Assembly: GCF_003122215.1 (NCBI RefSeq)
Contig: NZ_QEYD01000003.1
Location: 310,001 to 374,000 of the forward strand
DNA: 64,000 bases
Direction of reading: 5' to 3'
Origin: Pararhodobacter marinus
GTDB taxonomy: Bacteria > Pseudomonadota > Alphaproteobacteria > Rhodobacterales > Rhodobacteraceae
Every line of letters begins with the position of its first letter. The stretch's first letter is position 1. Positions 1-8,812 of this stretch are shown in pieces. Position numbers and translations under genes: made by a program. The notes below the pieces were generated by a model. The model did not search any database. It was not told the origin of the DNA and was given only the letters and a program-made list of their open reading frames with translations.

Positions 1-96
1 GTCTTGTGGGAAAGCCGCCGCACGGGCGTCAATCTGCCGCGCGCGATGATCAGCGGTGACAAGATCGTTCCCGATACGCTAACCACTCAGGAATGA
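1..96 (+). CDS. 3' end of an unidentified protein gene (partial)
   Basis: An open frame enters from the left edge and runs 31 codons to a TGA at 94-96. Its C-terminus reads ...SGDKIVPDTLTTQE. The stop overlaps the ATG of the next gene (ATGA), which indicates translational coupling and a shared operon. The fragment is too short for me to name a family. Confidence 0.6.
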   Translation, partial: VLWESRRTGVNLPRAMISGDKIVPDTLTTQE

Positions 97-611
97 CCCA
101 GCCCGCCCCCGACCGCCCCGCCGTCGTCGCCGTGCTTATCGCGGTTCAATCGCTCTGCGCGGCGTATTTCCTTGTCGACGTGCTGCACGATGTGCAGGCC
201 GGCGGGCACGGACCGTTCGAAGCCTTCCTTCTGGCCGAATCCGTCGCCACGCTGGCACTGATCGCGGGGATCGCCTTCGAAATCCGGGTGTTGTTCCGGC
301 TGCTCGAGCGCAAGGCGCATCTGGAACACCAGGTGAGCCTTGCCGCCCGCGCCTTTCACGACGTGGTCGATGCGCGCTTCCTGCAATGGGGTCTGACCGC
401 GGCCGAGCGGGACGTGGCGCATTTCTCCGTCAAGGGCCTGTCGATCAGCGAGATCGCCGCCCTGCGCCAATCCGCCACCGGGACGGTGAAATCGCAACTC
501 AACGCGATCTATCGCAAGGCCGGGGTCGGCAATCGCGGTGAACTTCTGAGCCTGCTGATCGAAGATCTGGTCGCGACCGGCATCGAACCGGGCACCGCCG
601 CACCGGCCTGA
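93..611 (+). CDS. membrane-anchored LuxR-type helix-turn-helix regulator
   Basis: This 172-residue protein has two hydrophobic segments near residues 10-29 and 44-62. They are followed by a short linker and a C-terminal LuxR/GerE-type helix-turn-helix at about 105-160 (GLTAAERDVAHFSVKGLSIS..., then the TGTVKSQLNAIYRKAGV recognition region). There is no receiver or autoinducer-binding domain, so it resembles small membrane-tethered HTH proteins of Rhodobacteraceae. It overlaps the preceding gene by ATGA. A role as a DNA-binding transcription factor is well supported; its signal and targets cannot be read from sequence. Confidence 0.8.
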   Translation: MTQPAPDRPAVVAVLIAVQSLCAAYFLVDVLHDVQAGGHGPFEAFLLAESVATLALIAGIAFEIRVLFRLLERKAHLEHQVSLAARAFHDVVDARFLQWGLTAAERDVAHFSVKGLSISEIAALRQSATGTVKSQLNAIYRKAGVGNRGELLSLLIEDLVATGIEPGTAAPA

Positions 612-714
612 GCGCCCCTGCACAATGCTGCACCAGGGGTCCCGGCGCCGTGCGGAAATGGCGGGCCGCCCGGATGAATTTTTCGCAACGCGGGCCCCGT
701 TGACACGCGAAACG

Positions 715-751
715 TTGACTTTTCGCGCAATATGTGCTGTTAGCGCAAACA
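715..751 (+). promoter_or_regulatory. gap promoter region with LacI-like operator
   Basis: A TTGACT (715-720) could be a -35 element; a second TTGACA lies at 700-705. Positions 738-751 read TGTTAGCGCAAACA, a 14-bp inverted repeat with a central GC and a single mismatched pair, the form bound by LacI-family repressors. It falls where the -10 element would be, about 40 nt before the gap start codon. From memory it resembles the motif of CceR, the LacI-type central-carbon regulator of Rhodobacter; that match is not checked. Confidence 0.55.
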
Positions 752-790
752 TACGCCTCGGCCACAGCAACCCCGGGGCAAGGAGCCTCC

Positions 791-1795
791 ATGACCACCA
801 CGCTTGCCATCAACGGCTTCGGTCGCATCGGACGCCTCGTGCTGCGCGCGCTGATGGACCAGAACCGCAGTGATCTCGAAGTCGTCGCCATCAACGATCT
901 CGGCCCGGTCGAAACCAACGCCCACCTGATGCGCTTCGACAGCGTGCATGGCCGCTACGACCGCGAGGTGACGACGGGCGAGTCCTGGATGAATGTCGGC
1001 GGCGGCGAGATCCGCGTCACCGCGCTGCGCAACCCGGCGGAACTGCCGTGGAAGGATGTCGACGTGGTGCTCGAATGCACGGGCGTCTTCACCGATGCGG
1101 AAAAGGCGAAGATCCACCTTGAAAACGGCGCCACGCGGGTGCTGGTCTCGGCGCCGTCCAAAGGTGCGGATGCGACGATCGTGTACGGCGTCAATCACGG
1201 CACGCTGAAGCCCGCGCACCGGGTCATCTCGAACGCGTCCTGCACCACCAACTGCCTTGCGCCGGTGGCGAAGGTTCTCAATGACAGCGTGGGCATCGTC
1301 AAAGGTTTCATGACGACGATCCATTCCTATACCGGCGACCAGCCGACGCTGGACACGATGCACAAGGACATGTACCGCGCCCGCGCCGCCGCGCTCAGCA
1401 TGATCCCCACCTCGACCGGCGCCGCGCGTGCCGTGGGGCTGGTTCTGCCGGAACTCGACGGCAAGCTCGACGGCGTGGCGATCCGGGTGCCCACGCCGAA
1501 TGTCTCGGCGGTCGACCTGACCTTCGAGGCGGCGCGCGACACCACGGTGGACGAGATCAACGCGGCCCTTTCCGCCGCTGCGGCCGAAGGCCCGCTCAAG
1601 GGCATTCTGGGCGTGACCGGCGACAAGAACGTGTCGATCGACTTCAACCATGACCGGCGCTCGTCGATCGCGGCGCTGGACCAGACCAAGGTGCTGGGCG
1701 GCACGATGGTCCGCGTGCTGGCGTGGTATGACAACGAATGGGGCTTTTCCAACCGGATGCTCGACACGGCTGCCGAGGTCGCAAAGCTGGGCTGA
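791..1795 (+). CDS. gap: glyceraldehyde-3-phosphate dehydrogenase, type I
   Basis: The product (334 residues) oxidises and phosphorylates glyceraldehyde-3-phosphate with NAD(P) in glycolysis, the Entner-Doudoroff pathway, gluconeogenesis or the Calvin cycle. It has the N-terminal Rossmann motif INGFGRIGR, the active-site SNASCTTNC with catalytic C151, and the STGAARAVG and [12 protein letters not shown] signatures, at normal family length. The ATG at 791 has AAGGAG just upstream (779-784); a longer open frame begins further upstream but lacks support. It is a single-gene unit with its own operator-bearing promoter and a downstream terminator. Confidence 0.97.
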   Translation: MTTTLAINGFGRIGRLVLRALMDQNRSDLEVVAINDLGPVETNAHLMRFDSVHGRYDREVTTGESWMNVGGGEIRVTALRNPAELPWKDVDVVLECTGVFTDAEKAKIHLENGATRVLVSAPSKGADATIVYGVNHGTLKPAHRVISNASCTTNCLAPVAKVLNDSVGIVKGFMTTIHSYTGDQPTLDTMHKDMYRARAAALSMIPTSTGAARAVGLVLPELDGKLDGVAIRVPTPNVSAVDLTFEAARDTTVDEINAALSAAAAEGPLKGILGVTGDKNVSIDFNHDRRSSIAALDQTKVLGGTMVRVLAWYDNEWGFSNRMLDTAAEVAKLG

Positions 1796-1832
1796 GTGCC
1801 AATTGTTTCAAACTCTGTCGTAAAGTTGCATT

Positions 1833-1876
1833 CCCGGCGCGCCTGCCCCCCTGTGCGCCGGGAGTTTTTGTTTTTA
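1833..1876 (+). terminator. Rho-independent terminator of gap
   Basis: CCCGGCGC (1833-1840) pairs with GCGCCGGG (1855-1862), an 8-bp perfect stem, followed by AG and a T-rich tract to about 1876. It lies between gap and the antiporter gene. Confidence 0.85.
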
Positions 1877-1886
1877 TTCTAGACAG

Positions 1887-4487
1887 ATGGATATCGTCAC
1901 TATCGTCGCGGTCACCGCCGCCCTGTTCGTCGTCATCGGCTTGTCAGAGCCGCTGGCCTCGCGCACGCGGCTGCCGGCGACGGTGATCCTGGCCCTGCTG
2001 GGCATCCTGATCGGCGCGGCCTCGACCTCGCTTCTGGTATTCCGCGATTCCGAGATGCTGACCAGCGCGGCCGAGCTGATCCACAACCTGCCGATCCGGT
2101 CGAATTTCTTCCTTTACGTCTTCCTGCCCACGCTGATCTTCCAGGTTTCGCTGACCATCGACCTGCGGCGGATGCTGGACGACTGGGTGCCGATCCTGAT
2201 GATGGCGGTGGTGGCCGTCGTGCTCAGCACCATGGCCGTGGGCTGGGCGCTGTATCCGGTGGCGGGGCTGCCGCTCATGGCCTGCCTGATGATCGGCGCC
2301 ATCGTCTCCACAACCGACCCCTCGGCCGTGGTCAGCATCTTCCGCGCGACACCCGCGCCCTTGCGGCTGGCGCGCATCGTCGAGGGCGAGAGCCTGCTGA
2401 ACGACGCCGCCGCTATCGCGCTGTTCTCGCTGTTCTTCGCCTTCGTGGCCTTCGGGATTCCCAATCCGCAACTGTCCGACGTCGTGGTCCAGTTCCCGTG
2501 GCTGGTGCTGGGCGGCAGCGTGACGGGCTGGCTGGCCGGGCGGCTGGCTCTGGCGGCGATGGCGCGGTTCGACAATCACCCGATGGGGCAGGTCTCGCTC
2601 AGCGTGGCCCTGCCCTATCTGACCTATGTCGTGGCCGAGGTGTTCCTTGGCACGTCGGGCGTGATCGCGGTGGTCGCGGCGGGGCTGTCGCTGAATTTCA
2701 ACGCGCCCGGCACGCTGTCGCCCGCCAATCAGGCCAAGCTGCAGGATACCTGGGACCTGCTGGGCTACTGGGCCGGGGGGCTGATCTTCGTTCTGGCGGC
2801 GATCCTGATCCCGCGTCTGGTCTCGGACGCGCAGCCCTGGGACATCGTGCTGGTGGTGATCACGGTGCTGGCCTCGCTGGCGGCGCGGGCGCTTGTACTG
2901 TTCGCGCTCCTGCCGCTGCTCACGCGGATGCAGCTGTCGCCCAAGGTCGAGACGCATCAGCGTACCGCGATCCTGTGGGGCGGCCTGCGCGGGGCGGTGA
3001 CGCTGGCGCTGGCGCTGGCGGTGACCGAAAGCTTCCGCATTCCCGCCGACATCAAGCGCACCGTCGGCATCGTCGCCACGGGCTTCACGCTGTACACGCT
3101 GATCGTGCAGGGCACGACGCTGCGCTGGGTCATCCACCGGCTGGGGCTGGACAAGCTGTCGACGCTGGATCTGGCGCTGTCGGCGCAGGTCGTCGCCGTG
3201 GCGCTGCAGAGCGTGCGCGAAAACGTGGCCGATACCGCGCGCGATTTCGGGCTGGCCCGCGAGACCGTGCGCGACGAGGCCAAGCGCTTCGCCGAGCGCG
3301 TCGATCTGGCCGTCAGCCATGCCGACGAGGGTGCAGGCATCCCCGACCGCGACCGCATCACGCTGGGCCTCGTGGCGCTGGCGGGGCGCGAACGCGACCT
3401 GATCCTCGAAGCGTTCCGCGATGGTGTCCTGCCTGCTCGGCTGGCCACCCGGATGGTCTCCGATGCCGACCGCCTGATCGAGCGCACGCGCACCGGCGGG
3501 CGTCTGGCCTATCTCAGCACCGCGCGGCGGGTGCACAAATCCGGGCGCGAGCACCGGGTGGCAAGCTTCCTGCACAACCGGCTGCGGATCTCGGCGCCGC
3601 TGGCGCGGCAGACCGCCGACCGGTTCGAATATCTGGTGGCCGAAGCGCCGATCCTGCGCGAGCTTCACGATTTCATCGACACCCGCATTCGCCGCATCCA
3701 CGGCAAGCGCGTAGCCGAGTTGCTGCACGACCTGCTGGAGCGCCGCATGGACGAGGCCGACCGCGCGCTCGACGGTCTGCGGCTGCAATTCCCCGGCTAT
3801 GCCGAAGAGCTGGAACGCCGCCTGATCCGGCAGATGGTGCTGTCGCAGGAAGAGCGGGAATATGCCGCGCTGGTCGATGACGGCCTGATCGGGCCCGAGC
3901 TGCGCCACGCGCTGGATGCCGGGATCGCCCGCCGGCGCAAGCAACTGGCCAAGCGCCCGCCTCTGGATCTGGCGATTCAGCGCAAGGCGCTGGTGGCGGC
4001 CTTTCCGCTTTTCGCCGACATGCCCGCCGACCGTCGCAAGATGCTGATGCGGCAGATGCGGACGGTCTATGCGGCGCCCGGCACCGTCCTGCTGCGCCGC
4101 GACGAGGCGCCGCGCCGGGTGTGGTTCATCGCCTCGGGCGCGGTCGAGCAGGTGCGCGCGGGACAGGTGCTCAGGCTGGGCCCGGGCGAGATGTTCGGCC
4201 ACCTCGCCATGCTCAAGCGCAATCTGCGGCGGGGCCAGACGACGGCCATCGCCCATTCCACCCTGCTGACGCTGGACGAGGCGCATTTCGTCAAATTGCT
4301 GAACTCCGACCAGACCTTGCGGGACGCGGTGATCAACTCGGCCCGCACGCGCGGCGTGCCGCTCGACGAGGTGGCGGTCGTGGCGGGGGTCAGCACGCCC
4401 GCCGATCCCGGTACCGCGCCAAAGAAGAAGGGCACCGCCGAGATCAAGGCCGCGCCCCGTGAACCTGAGGTCCGAAGCGACGCCTGA
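1887..4487 (+). CDS. CPA1-type Na+/H+ antiporter with C-terminal cyclic-nucleotide-binding-like domain
   Basis: An inner-membrane cation/proton antiporter of 866 residues. The first ~410 residues form about 12 hydrophobic helices with NhaP/CPA1 motifs, including STTDPSAVVS and the EGESLLNDAAA motif that carries transport acidic residues. A long charged, helical cytoplasmic region (about 420-690) follows, then a cNMP-binding-like beta-roll near 690-820. In that roll the phosphate-binding cassette reads GEMFGHLAML rather than the usual G-E-L-A form, so nucleotide binding is doubtful. The architecture matches long SOS1/NHE-like prokaryotic antiporters. The start ATG has only a weak ribosome-binding site. 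It is convergent with coaD. Confidence 0.88.
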   Translation: MDIVTIVAVTAALFVVIGLSEPLASRTRLPATVILALLGILIGAASTSLLVFRDSEMLTSAAELIHNLPIRSNFFLYVFLPTLIFQVSLTIDLRRMLDDWVPILMMAVVAVVLSTMAVGWALYPVAGLPLMACLMIGAIVSTTDPSAVVSIFRATPAPLRLARIVEGESLLNDAAAIALFSLFFAFVAFGIPNPQLSDVVVQFPWLVLGGSVTGWLAGRLALAAMARFDNHPMGQVSLSVALPYLTYVVAEVFLGTSGVIAVVAAGLSLNFNAPGTLSPANQAKLQDTWDLLGYWAGGLIFVLAAILIPRLVSDAQPWDIVLVVITVLASLAARALVLFALLPLLTRMQLSPKVETHQRTAILWGGLRGAVTLALALAVTESFRIPADIKRTVGIVATGFTLYTLIVQGTTLRWVIHRLGLDKLSTLDLALSAQVVAVALQSVRENVADTARDFGLARETVRDEAKRFAERVDLAVSHADEGAGIPDRDRITLGLVALAGRERDLILEAFRDGVLPARLATRMVSDADRLIERTRTGGRLAYLSTARRVHKSGREHRVASFLHNRLRISAPLARQTADRFEYLVAEAPILRELHDFIDTRIRRIHGKRVAELLHDLLERRMDEADRALDGLRLQFPGYAEELERRLIRQMVLSQEEREYAALVDDGLIGPELRHALDAGIARRRKQLAKRPPLDLAIQRKALVAAFPLFADMPADRRKMLMRQMRTVYAAPGTVLLRRDEAPRRVWFIASGAVEQVRAGQVLRLGPGEMFGHLAMLKRNLRRGQTTAIAHSTLLTLDEAHFVKLLNSDQTLRDAVINSARTRGVPLDEVAVVAGVSTPADPGTAPKKKGTAEIKAAPREPEVRSDA

Positions 4488-4497
4488 GCGCGCTCAG
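4484..4497. other. palindrome spanning two convergent stop codons
   Basis: CTGAGCGCGCTCAG is a perfect 14-bp palindrome. It contains the TGA stop of the antiporter gene on the + strand and the TGA stop of coaD on the - strand, so the two genes are only 6 nt apart. There is no T-tract, so simple intrinsic termination is not supported. Confidence 0.5.
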
Positions 4498-5000
4498 CGT
4501 TCCAGCTTGGGGCCGAACTTGCCGCGCAGCGCGGTGTTCACCGGAGCCGGCACGAACTTGGTGACGTCGCCGCCCAGCCGGGCGATTTCCTTGACCAGTT
4601 TCGACGCGATCGCCTGACGCCGGGCATCGGCCATCAGGAACACCGTCTCGATCCGGTCGTCGAGCGCGCGGTTCATGCCGACCATCTGGAACTCGTATTC
4701 GAAATCCGCAACCGCACGCAGGCCGCGGATGATGACCCCGGCGCCCACGTCGCGCGCGCAGTCGATCAGCAGGTTTTCGAACGGATGCACGATGATTTCG
4801 GTGCCGGTGCGCTCGGTCAGGGCGGCGGTTTCGCCCTCGACCATCGCCACGCGCTCGTCGAGCGAAAAAAGCGGTCCCTTGTCGCGGTTGATCGCGACGC
4901 CGATCACCAGCCTGTCGACCAGCGCGCAAGCCCGGGTGATGATGTCCATATGCCCAAGCGTGAGCGGATCGAAAGTGCCAGGATAAAGGCCGATGCGCAT
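4494..5000 (-). CDS. coaD: phosphopantetheine adenylyltransferase
   Basis: It catalyses the penultimate step of coenzyme A synthesis, joining 4'-phosphopantetheine and ATP to give dephospho-CoA. The 168-residue protein begins MRIGLYPGTFDPLTLGHMDI, with the nucleotidyltransferase T-x-G-H-type motif, and contains the conserved RGLRAVADFEYEFQMVGMNR block of CoaD. Length is normal for the family. It reads leftward as a single gene, ending next to the antiporter stop. Confidence 0.97.
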   Translation of the reverse strand: MRIGLYPGTFDPLTLGHMDIITRACALVDRLVIGVAINRDKGPLFSLDERVAMVEGETAALTERTGTEIIVHPFENLLIDCARDVGAGVIIRGLRAVADFEYEFQMVGMNRALDDRIETVFLMADARRQAIASKLVKEIARLGGDVTKFVPAPVNTALRGKFGPKLER

Positions 5001-5118
5001 CGCGTCCCCCTTCCGGATGTCATGTCCGCGTCACGCAACAATATTGCGCCGGATTATGCAAGCGCAGAAATTCAGATCGCGGCGGCGCGCGAGGGACGGC
5101 GGGGGACCGGGACGGGGC

Positions 5119-5550
5119 TCAGTTCCCCATGATCATCCCGGTCAGGGCGTCTTTCTCCATCTGCAGCTCGCTCAGCCGGGCGGCGACGACGTCCCCGATC
5201 GAGATGAAGCCGACCATCACGTTGTCCTCCATCACCGGCATGTGGCGAAAGCGCCGCGTGGTCATGGTTTCCAGAACCGTGTCGGTATTGTCGCCCGGTG
5301 CGCAGCCATAGATCGCGCGGGTCATCACCTTTTCCACCGGCTGGTTCAGCGCCTCGGGGCCCGCGCGCCCCAGCTCGCGCACGATGTCGCGCTCGGACAC
5401 GATGCCCTTGACCTTCTTGCCATCCGTCGACACCACGACCGCGCCGATCCGCCGGGTCGACAACAGGTCGACGACCTCGCGCAGCGTGGCCTTCGGGCCG
5501 ATGGTGACGATTCCGGCGGCCTTGTTTTTCAGGATCTGGCTAACAAGCAT
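5119..5550 (-). CDS. tandem CBS-domain protein
   Basis: A small soluble protein of 143 residues made of two CBS domains (about 5-60 and 75-130), with RRIGAVVVSTDGKKVKGIVS and RRFRHMPVMEDNVMVGFISI as the paired cores. CBS pairs usually bind adenosyl ligands and report energy state, but no partner is fused here. I prefer the ATG at 5550, which has GGGAGG five bases upstream, over a GTG six bases earlier. The ligand and target are unknown. Confidence 0.85.
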   Translation of the reverse strand: MLVSQILKNKAAGIVTIGPKATLREVVDLLSTRRIGAVVVSTDGKKVKGIVSERDIVRELGRAGPEALNQPVEKVMTRAIYGCAPGDNTDTVLETMTTRRFRHMPVMEDNVMVGFISIGDVVAARLSELQMEKDALTGMIMGN

Positions 5551-5672
5551 GGGCACCTCCCGCTTCCATGTATGTCCTTGAAATCGGACACCGCGCCCGC
5601 GACCCTGTCAAGATTTCATTTGGCGATAATCCGTCCGCGACGAAGCGCCGCCCGGCGCGTTTCCGCCACCCT

Positions 5673-6584
5673 TCACGCCGTCGCCTGCTGGTGGACCTGC
5701 GCTTCGAGCCGCGCGATCTCGGCGCGCATCCCGGCGACCAGCGCCTGCGAGAACCGCTCGATCCGGGGAACCTTGCGGTCATCGGCATGGCGCACGAGAT
5801 GAAAGGCGCGGGTCAGCCGGAAAGTCCGGGTCAGCACGCGGGTAATGCCCTGCGTCGCGGGCAGCGCGAAATCGTGCACGACGCCCACCCCCGCGCCCTG
5901 CCGGATCAGGTTAAGCTGCACCGAGACCGAGTTCGAGGTGACGGGCGCCTGCTCGACCCCCAGATCGGCAAGGTAATCGAGTTCCCGGTCGAAGATCATG
6001 TCGGGGATATAGCCGATCACCCGATGCGTGCGCAGATCGTCCAGCGTGTCCAGCGGCGGGGCATCGGCCAGATAGGCGGTGCTGGCGGCCAGCGACAGGT
6101 GGTAATCGGCGATCCGCGTGGCGATGACACGGCCCTGTTCGGGGCGCGAGACGGCGATGACCATATCCGCCTCGCGCCGGGTCAGACTGAAGACCCGCGG
6201 CAGAGCCACGATCTGCACCTCCAGCGCCGGGTTCTCGGCCACGATTCCGGCCACGACCTGCGGCAGCAGGTAATTCGCGCAGCCATCCGGGGCGCCGATG
6301 CGGATCTGGCCGCTGATCCCTTCGCCCGGACCGGACAACGCCTCGCGCGCGCGCTCCATCTCGGCCTCGATGGCCTCGGCATGATGCACAAGCCGCGCGC
6401 CCTCGTCCGTCAGCCCGTAGCCCTGCGGCGATCGGCTGAAGAGCCGCGCCCCCAGCGCCGCCTCCAGCCGCGTCACGCGCCGGCCGACGGTTGCCGCGTC
6501 CATTTTCAGAACGCGCCCCGCCCGCGACAGGCTGTCCCCGCGCGCCACGGCGAGAAACACTTTCAGATCGTCCCAGTCGGCCAC
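5673..6584 (-). CDS. LysR-family regulator, probable mmsA regulator
   Basis: A LysR-type regulator of about 303 residues: an N-terminal winged helix-turn-helix (DDLKVFLAVARGDSLSRAGR, GRRVTRLEAALGARLFSR) followed by a periplasmic-binding-fold effector domain. It is divergent from mmsA, the usual layout for a LysR regulator and its target. I chose the GTG at 6584, preceded by AGGGG at good spacing; an in-frame GTG at 6611 has no ribosome-binding site. A valine-pathway intermediate as co-inducer is an inference from position only. Confidence 0.85.
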   Translation of the reverse strand: MADWDDLKVFLAVARGDSLSRAGRVLKMDAATVGRRVTRLEAALGARLFSRSPQGYGLTDEGARLVHHAEAIEAEMERAREALSGPGEGISGQIRIGAPDGCANYLLPQVVAGIVAENPALEVQIVALPRVFSLTRREADMVIAVSRPEQGRVIATRIADYHLSLAASTAYLADAPPLDTLDDLRTHRVIGYIPDMIFDRELDYLADLGVEQAPVTSNSVSVQLNLIRQGAGVGVVHDFALPATQGITRVLTRTFRLTRAFHLVRHADDRKVPRIERFSQALVAGMRAEIARLEAQVHQQATA

Positions 6585-6685
6585 GTCACCCCTGCAATTT
6601 TGCAAAATCACTTTTGGGAAACTGCCTCTGTTCAGGGCATTTCTGCAAGGCTATTCTGCGCCGAGAGTTTCAGGAGGAGCGTTCC
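6585..6685. promoter_or_regulatory. divergent lysR/mmsA regulatory region
   Basis: The 101-bp gap holds a perfect 12-bp palindrome ATTTTGCAAAAT at 6597-6608 and further TTCTGC-type half-sites nearer mmsA. AT-rich dyads between a LysR gene and its divergent neighbour are typical LysR binding sites. A GGAGGAG ribosome-binding site precedes the mmsA ATG. Confidence 0.55.
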
Positions 6686-8185
6686 ATGAAGGATATCGGA
6701 CACTGGATCGACGGCAAGATGGTCGCCGGCACCTCGGGCCGCAGCGCCGACGTGATGAATCCCGCTACCGGCGAGGTTCAGGGCAAGGTCGCGCTGGCCA
6801 CGGTCGACGAGCTCAATGACGCCGTTGCGCGCGCCGCCGAGGCGCAGGTCGCCTGGGGCGCCACCAATCCGCAGCGCCGCGCGCGGGTGATGATGAAGTT
6901 CGCCGACCTGATCAACCGCGACATGGACAAGCTCGCCGAGCTGGTCTCGGTCGAACACGGCAAGACCCTGCCCGACGGACGCGGCGACGTGCAGCGCGGG
7001 CTTGAGGTGATCGAGGTCTGCATGGGCGCGCCGCATATGCTCAAGGGCGAGTACATGAACGATGGCGGCCCCGGCATCGACCTGTATTCGATGCGCCAGC
7101 CGCTGGGCGTCGTGGCCGGCATCACGCCCTTCAACTTCCCTGCCATGATCCCGCTGTGGAAAATGGGCCCGGCGCTGGCCGCGGGGAACGCGATGATCCT
7201 CAAGCCGTCCGAGCGCTGCCCGTCCACCTCGCTGGCGCTGGCCGAACTGCTGAAGGAAGCGGGCCTGCCCGACGGCGTGCTGCAGGTCGTCAACGGCGAC
7301 AAGGAAGTGGTCGACGCGATCCTCGACAACGACACGATTCAGGCCGTGGGCTTCGTCGGCTCCACGCCCATCGCGCAATACATCTATGGCCGTGCCGCCA
7401 ATAACGGCAAGCGCGCGCAGTGCTTCGGCGGTGCCAAGAACCACATGCTGATCATGCCCGACGCGGATCTCGACAAGGCCGCCGATGCGCTGGTGGGCGC
7501 GGGCTACGGCGCGGCGGGCGAGCGCTGCATGGCGATCTCGGTCGCGGTGCCGGTGGGCGAGAAGACCGCCGACGCGCTGATGGAAAAGCTGATTCCGCGC
7601 GTCGAGAAGCTGAAAGTCGGCCCCTACACGGCGGGCGAGGACGTGGATTACGGCCCCGTCATCACCGGCCAGGCGCTGGAGCGGATCAAGGGTCTGATCG
7701 GCTCGGGCGTGGAACAGGGCGCGGATCTGAAGATCGACGGCCGCGATTTCAGCCTGCAGGGCTATGAGAACGGCTATTTCATCGGCCCGTCGCTGTTCGA
7801 CCGCGTCGAGCCCGAGATGGACATCTACAAGGAAGAGATCTTCGGCCCGGTCCTGTCGGTGGTGCGCCGCAACAGCTATGACGAGGCGCTGAAGCTGGTG
7901 ATGGACAACCAGTATGGCAACGGCACCTCGATCTTCACCGCCGACGGCGACACCGCGCGCGACTTCGCGGCGAAGGTGAATGTCGGCATGGTCGGCATCA
8001 ACTTCCCGATCCCCGTGCCGCTGAGCTATTTCACCTTCGGCGGCTGGAAGAAATCGGCCTTCGGCGATCTCAACCAATACGGCCCCGACGCCTTCCGCTT
8101 CTATACCAAGACGAAGACCGTCACGGCGCGCTGGTTCTCGGGGATCAAGGAAGGCGGCGAGTTTGCCTTCAAGGCGATGGACTGA
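6686..8185 (+). CDS. mmsA: methylmalonate-semialdehyde dehydrogenase, CoA-acylating
   Basis: It converts (methyl)malonate semialdehyde with CoA and NAD to propionyl-CoA or acetyl-CoA, the last oxidative step of valine breakdown. The 499-residue aldehyde dehydrogenase has the catalytic C281 in GAAGERCMA, the GFVGSTP cofactor turn and the MmsA-typical FGGAKNHMLIMPDAD block, which replaces the usual glutamate-containing motif. The start has a strong GGAGGAG site. A divergent LysR regulator and mmsB downstream support the assignment. A Rho-independent terminator follows, so it is probably monocistronic. Confidence 0.96.
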   Translation: MKDIGHWIDGKMVAGTSGRSADVMNPATGEVQGKVALATVDELNDAVARAAEAQVAWGATNPQRRARVMMKFADLINRDMDKLAELVSVEHGKTLPDGRGDVQRGLEVIEVCMGAPHMLKGEYMNDGGPGIDLYSMRQPLGVVAGITPFNFPAMIPLWKMGPALAAGNAMILKPSERCPSTSLALAELLKEAGLPDGVLQVVNGDKEVVDAILDNDTIQAVGFVGSTPIAQYIYGRAANNGKRAQCFGGAKNHMLIMPDADLDKAADALVGAGYGAAGERCMAISVAVPVGEKTADALMEKLIPRVEKLKVGPYTAGEDVDYGPVITGQALERIKGLIGSGVEQGADLKIDGRDFSLQGYENGYFIGPSLFDRVEPEMDIYKEEIFGPVLSVVRRNSYDEALKLVMDNQYGNGTSIFTADGDTARDFAAKVNVGMVGINFPIPVPLSYFTFGGWKKSAFGDLNQYGPDAFRFYTKTKTVTARWFSGIKEGGEFAFKAMD

Positions 8186-8209
8186 CCCGCTGCCACAGAG
8201 CCCGACACG

Positions 8210-8240
8210 CGGCCGCCCTTCTGGGCGGCCGTTTGCTTTT
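8210..8240 (+). terminator. Rho-independent terminator of mmsA
   Basis: CGGCCGCCC (8210-8218) pairs with GGGCGGCCG (8223-8231) over a 4-nt loop, followed by TTTGCTTTT. Confidence 0.88.
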
Positions 8241-8380
8241 GCCTCACTTGGTCTTTGACCGGCGGGCGCGGCGGGCGCATCATCCGCCGGCGCCCCGGTC
8301 GTTCCCTGTTCCGCCGGGAACAGCCCGCACCGCCCGAACATGGCACACAGGACGTCCAAACCGCGAAACCGGAGAAACCG

Positions 8381-8716
8381 ATGACCGACCTGACCCGCCG
8401 CAAAGCCCTGATCCTGACCGCCGGCGCCCCGATCGCGCTTGGCCTTGCAACGCGCGCCAAAGCCGCCACCGCCGAGGTCACGATCCAGGGCATGGCCTTT
8501 GCCCCCGCGACGATCACCATCGCCGCCGGCGACAGCGTGCGCTGGACCAACAGCGACGCGGCGCCCCATACCGCGACCTTCCGCGCGACGGGCGCCGATA
8601 CCGGGCGCCTCAACCGCGGCGACAGCGGCGCGCTGACCTTCGACACGCCGGGCAGCTATGAATATGCCTGCGCGATCCATCCCTCGATGCGGGGGCAGGT
8701 CATCGTGACCGGCTGA
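8381..8716 (+). CDS. amicyanin-like cupredoxin with Tat-type signal
   Basis: A small periplasmic blue-copper protein of 111 residues. The N-terminus (TRRKALILTAGAPIALGLAT, ending ...RAKA) looks like a twin-arginine export signal cleaved near residue 28. The plastocyanin-like domain has a full type-1 copper ligand set: H63, C97, H100 and M103. The C-x2-H-x2-M spacing is that of amicyanin. No methylamine dehydrogenase genes are nearby, so the redox partner is unknown. A GGAG ribosome-binding site lies 10-13 nt upstream of the ATG. It lies between mmsA and the valine dehydrogenation genes. Confidence 0.87.
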   Translation: MTDLTRRKALILTAGAPIALGLATRAKAATAEVTIQGMAFAPATITIAAGDSVRWTNSDAAPHTATFRATGADTGRLNRGDSGALTFDTPGSYEYACAIHPSMRGQVIVTG

Positions 8717-8812
8717 CGCCGGAGGCCAAAAGCACTGGCAGGCAAGAACTTTGTGGTAACCAAGCGGATTCCCGCCTAACCTGACCGTCTGAACAGAGTT
8801 TTCGAGGGTTCC

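Noticed and set aside
1944-4286. A 780-codon open frame on the minus strand inside the antiporter gene
   Set aside because: Arginine/glutamine/histidine-rich composition typical of antisense frames in GC-rich DNA, with no motifs; the antiporter on the plus strand is certain.
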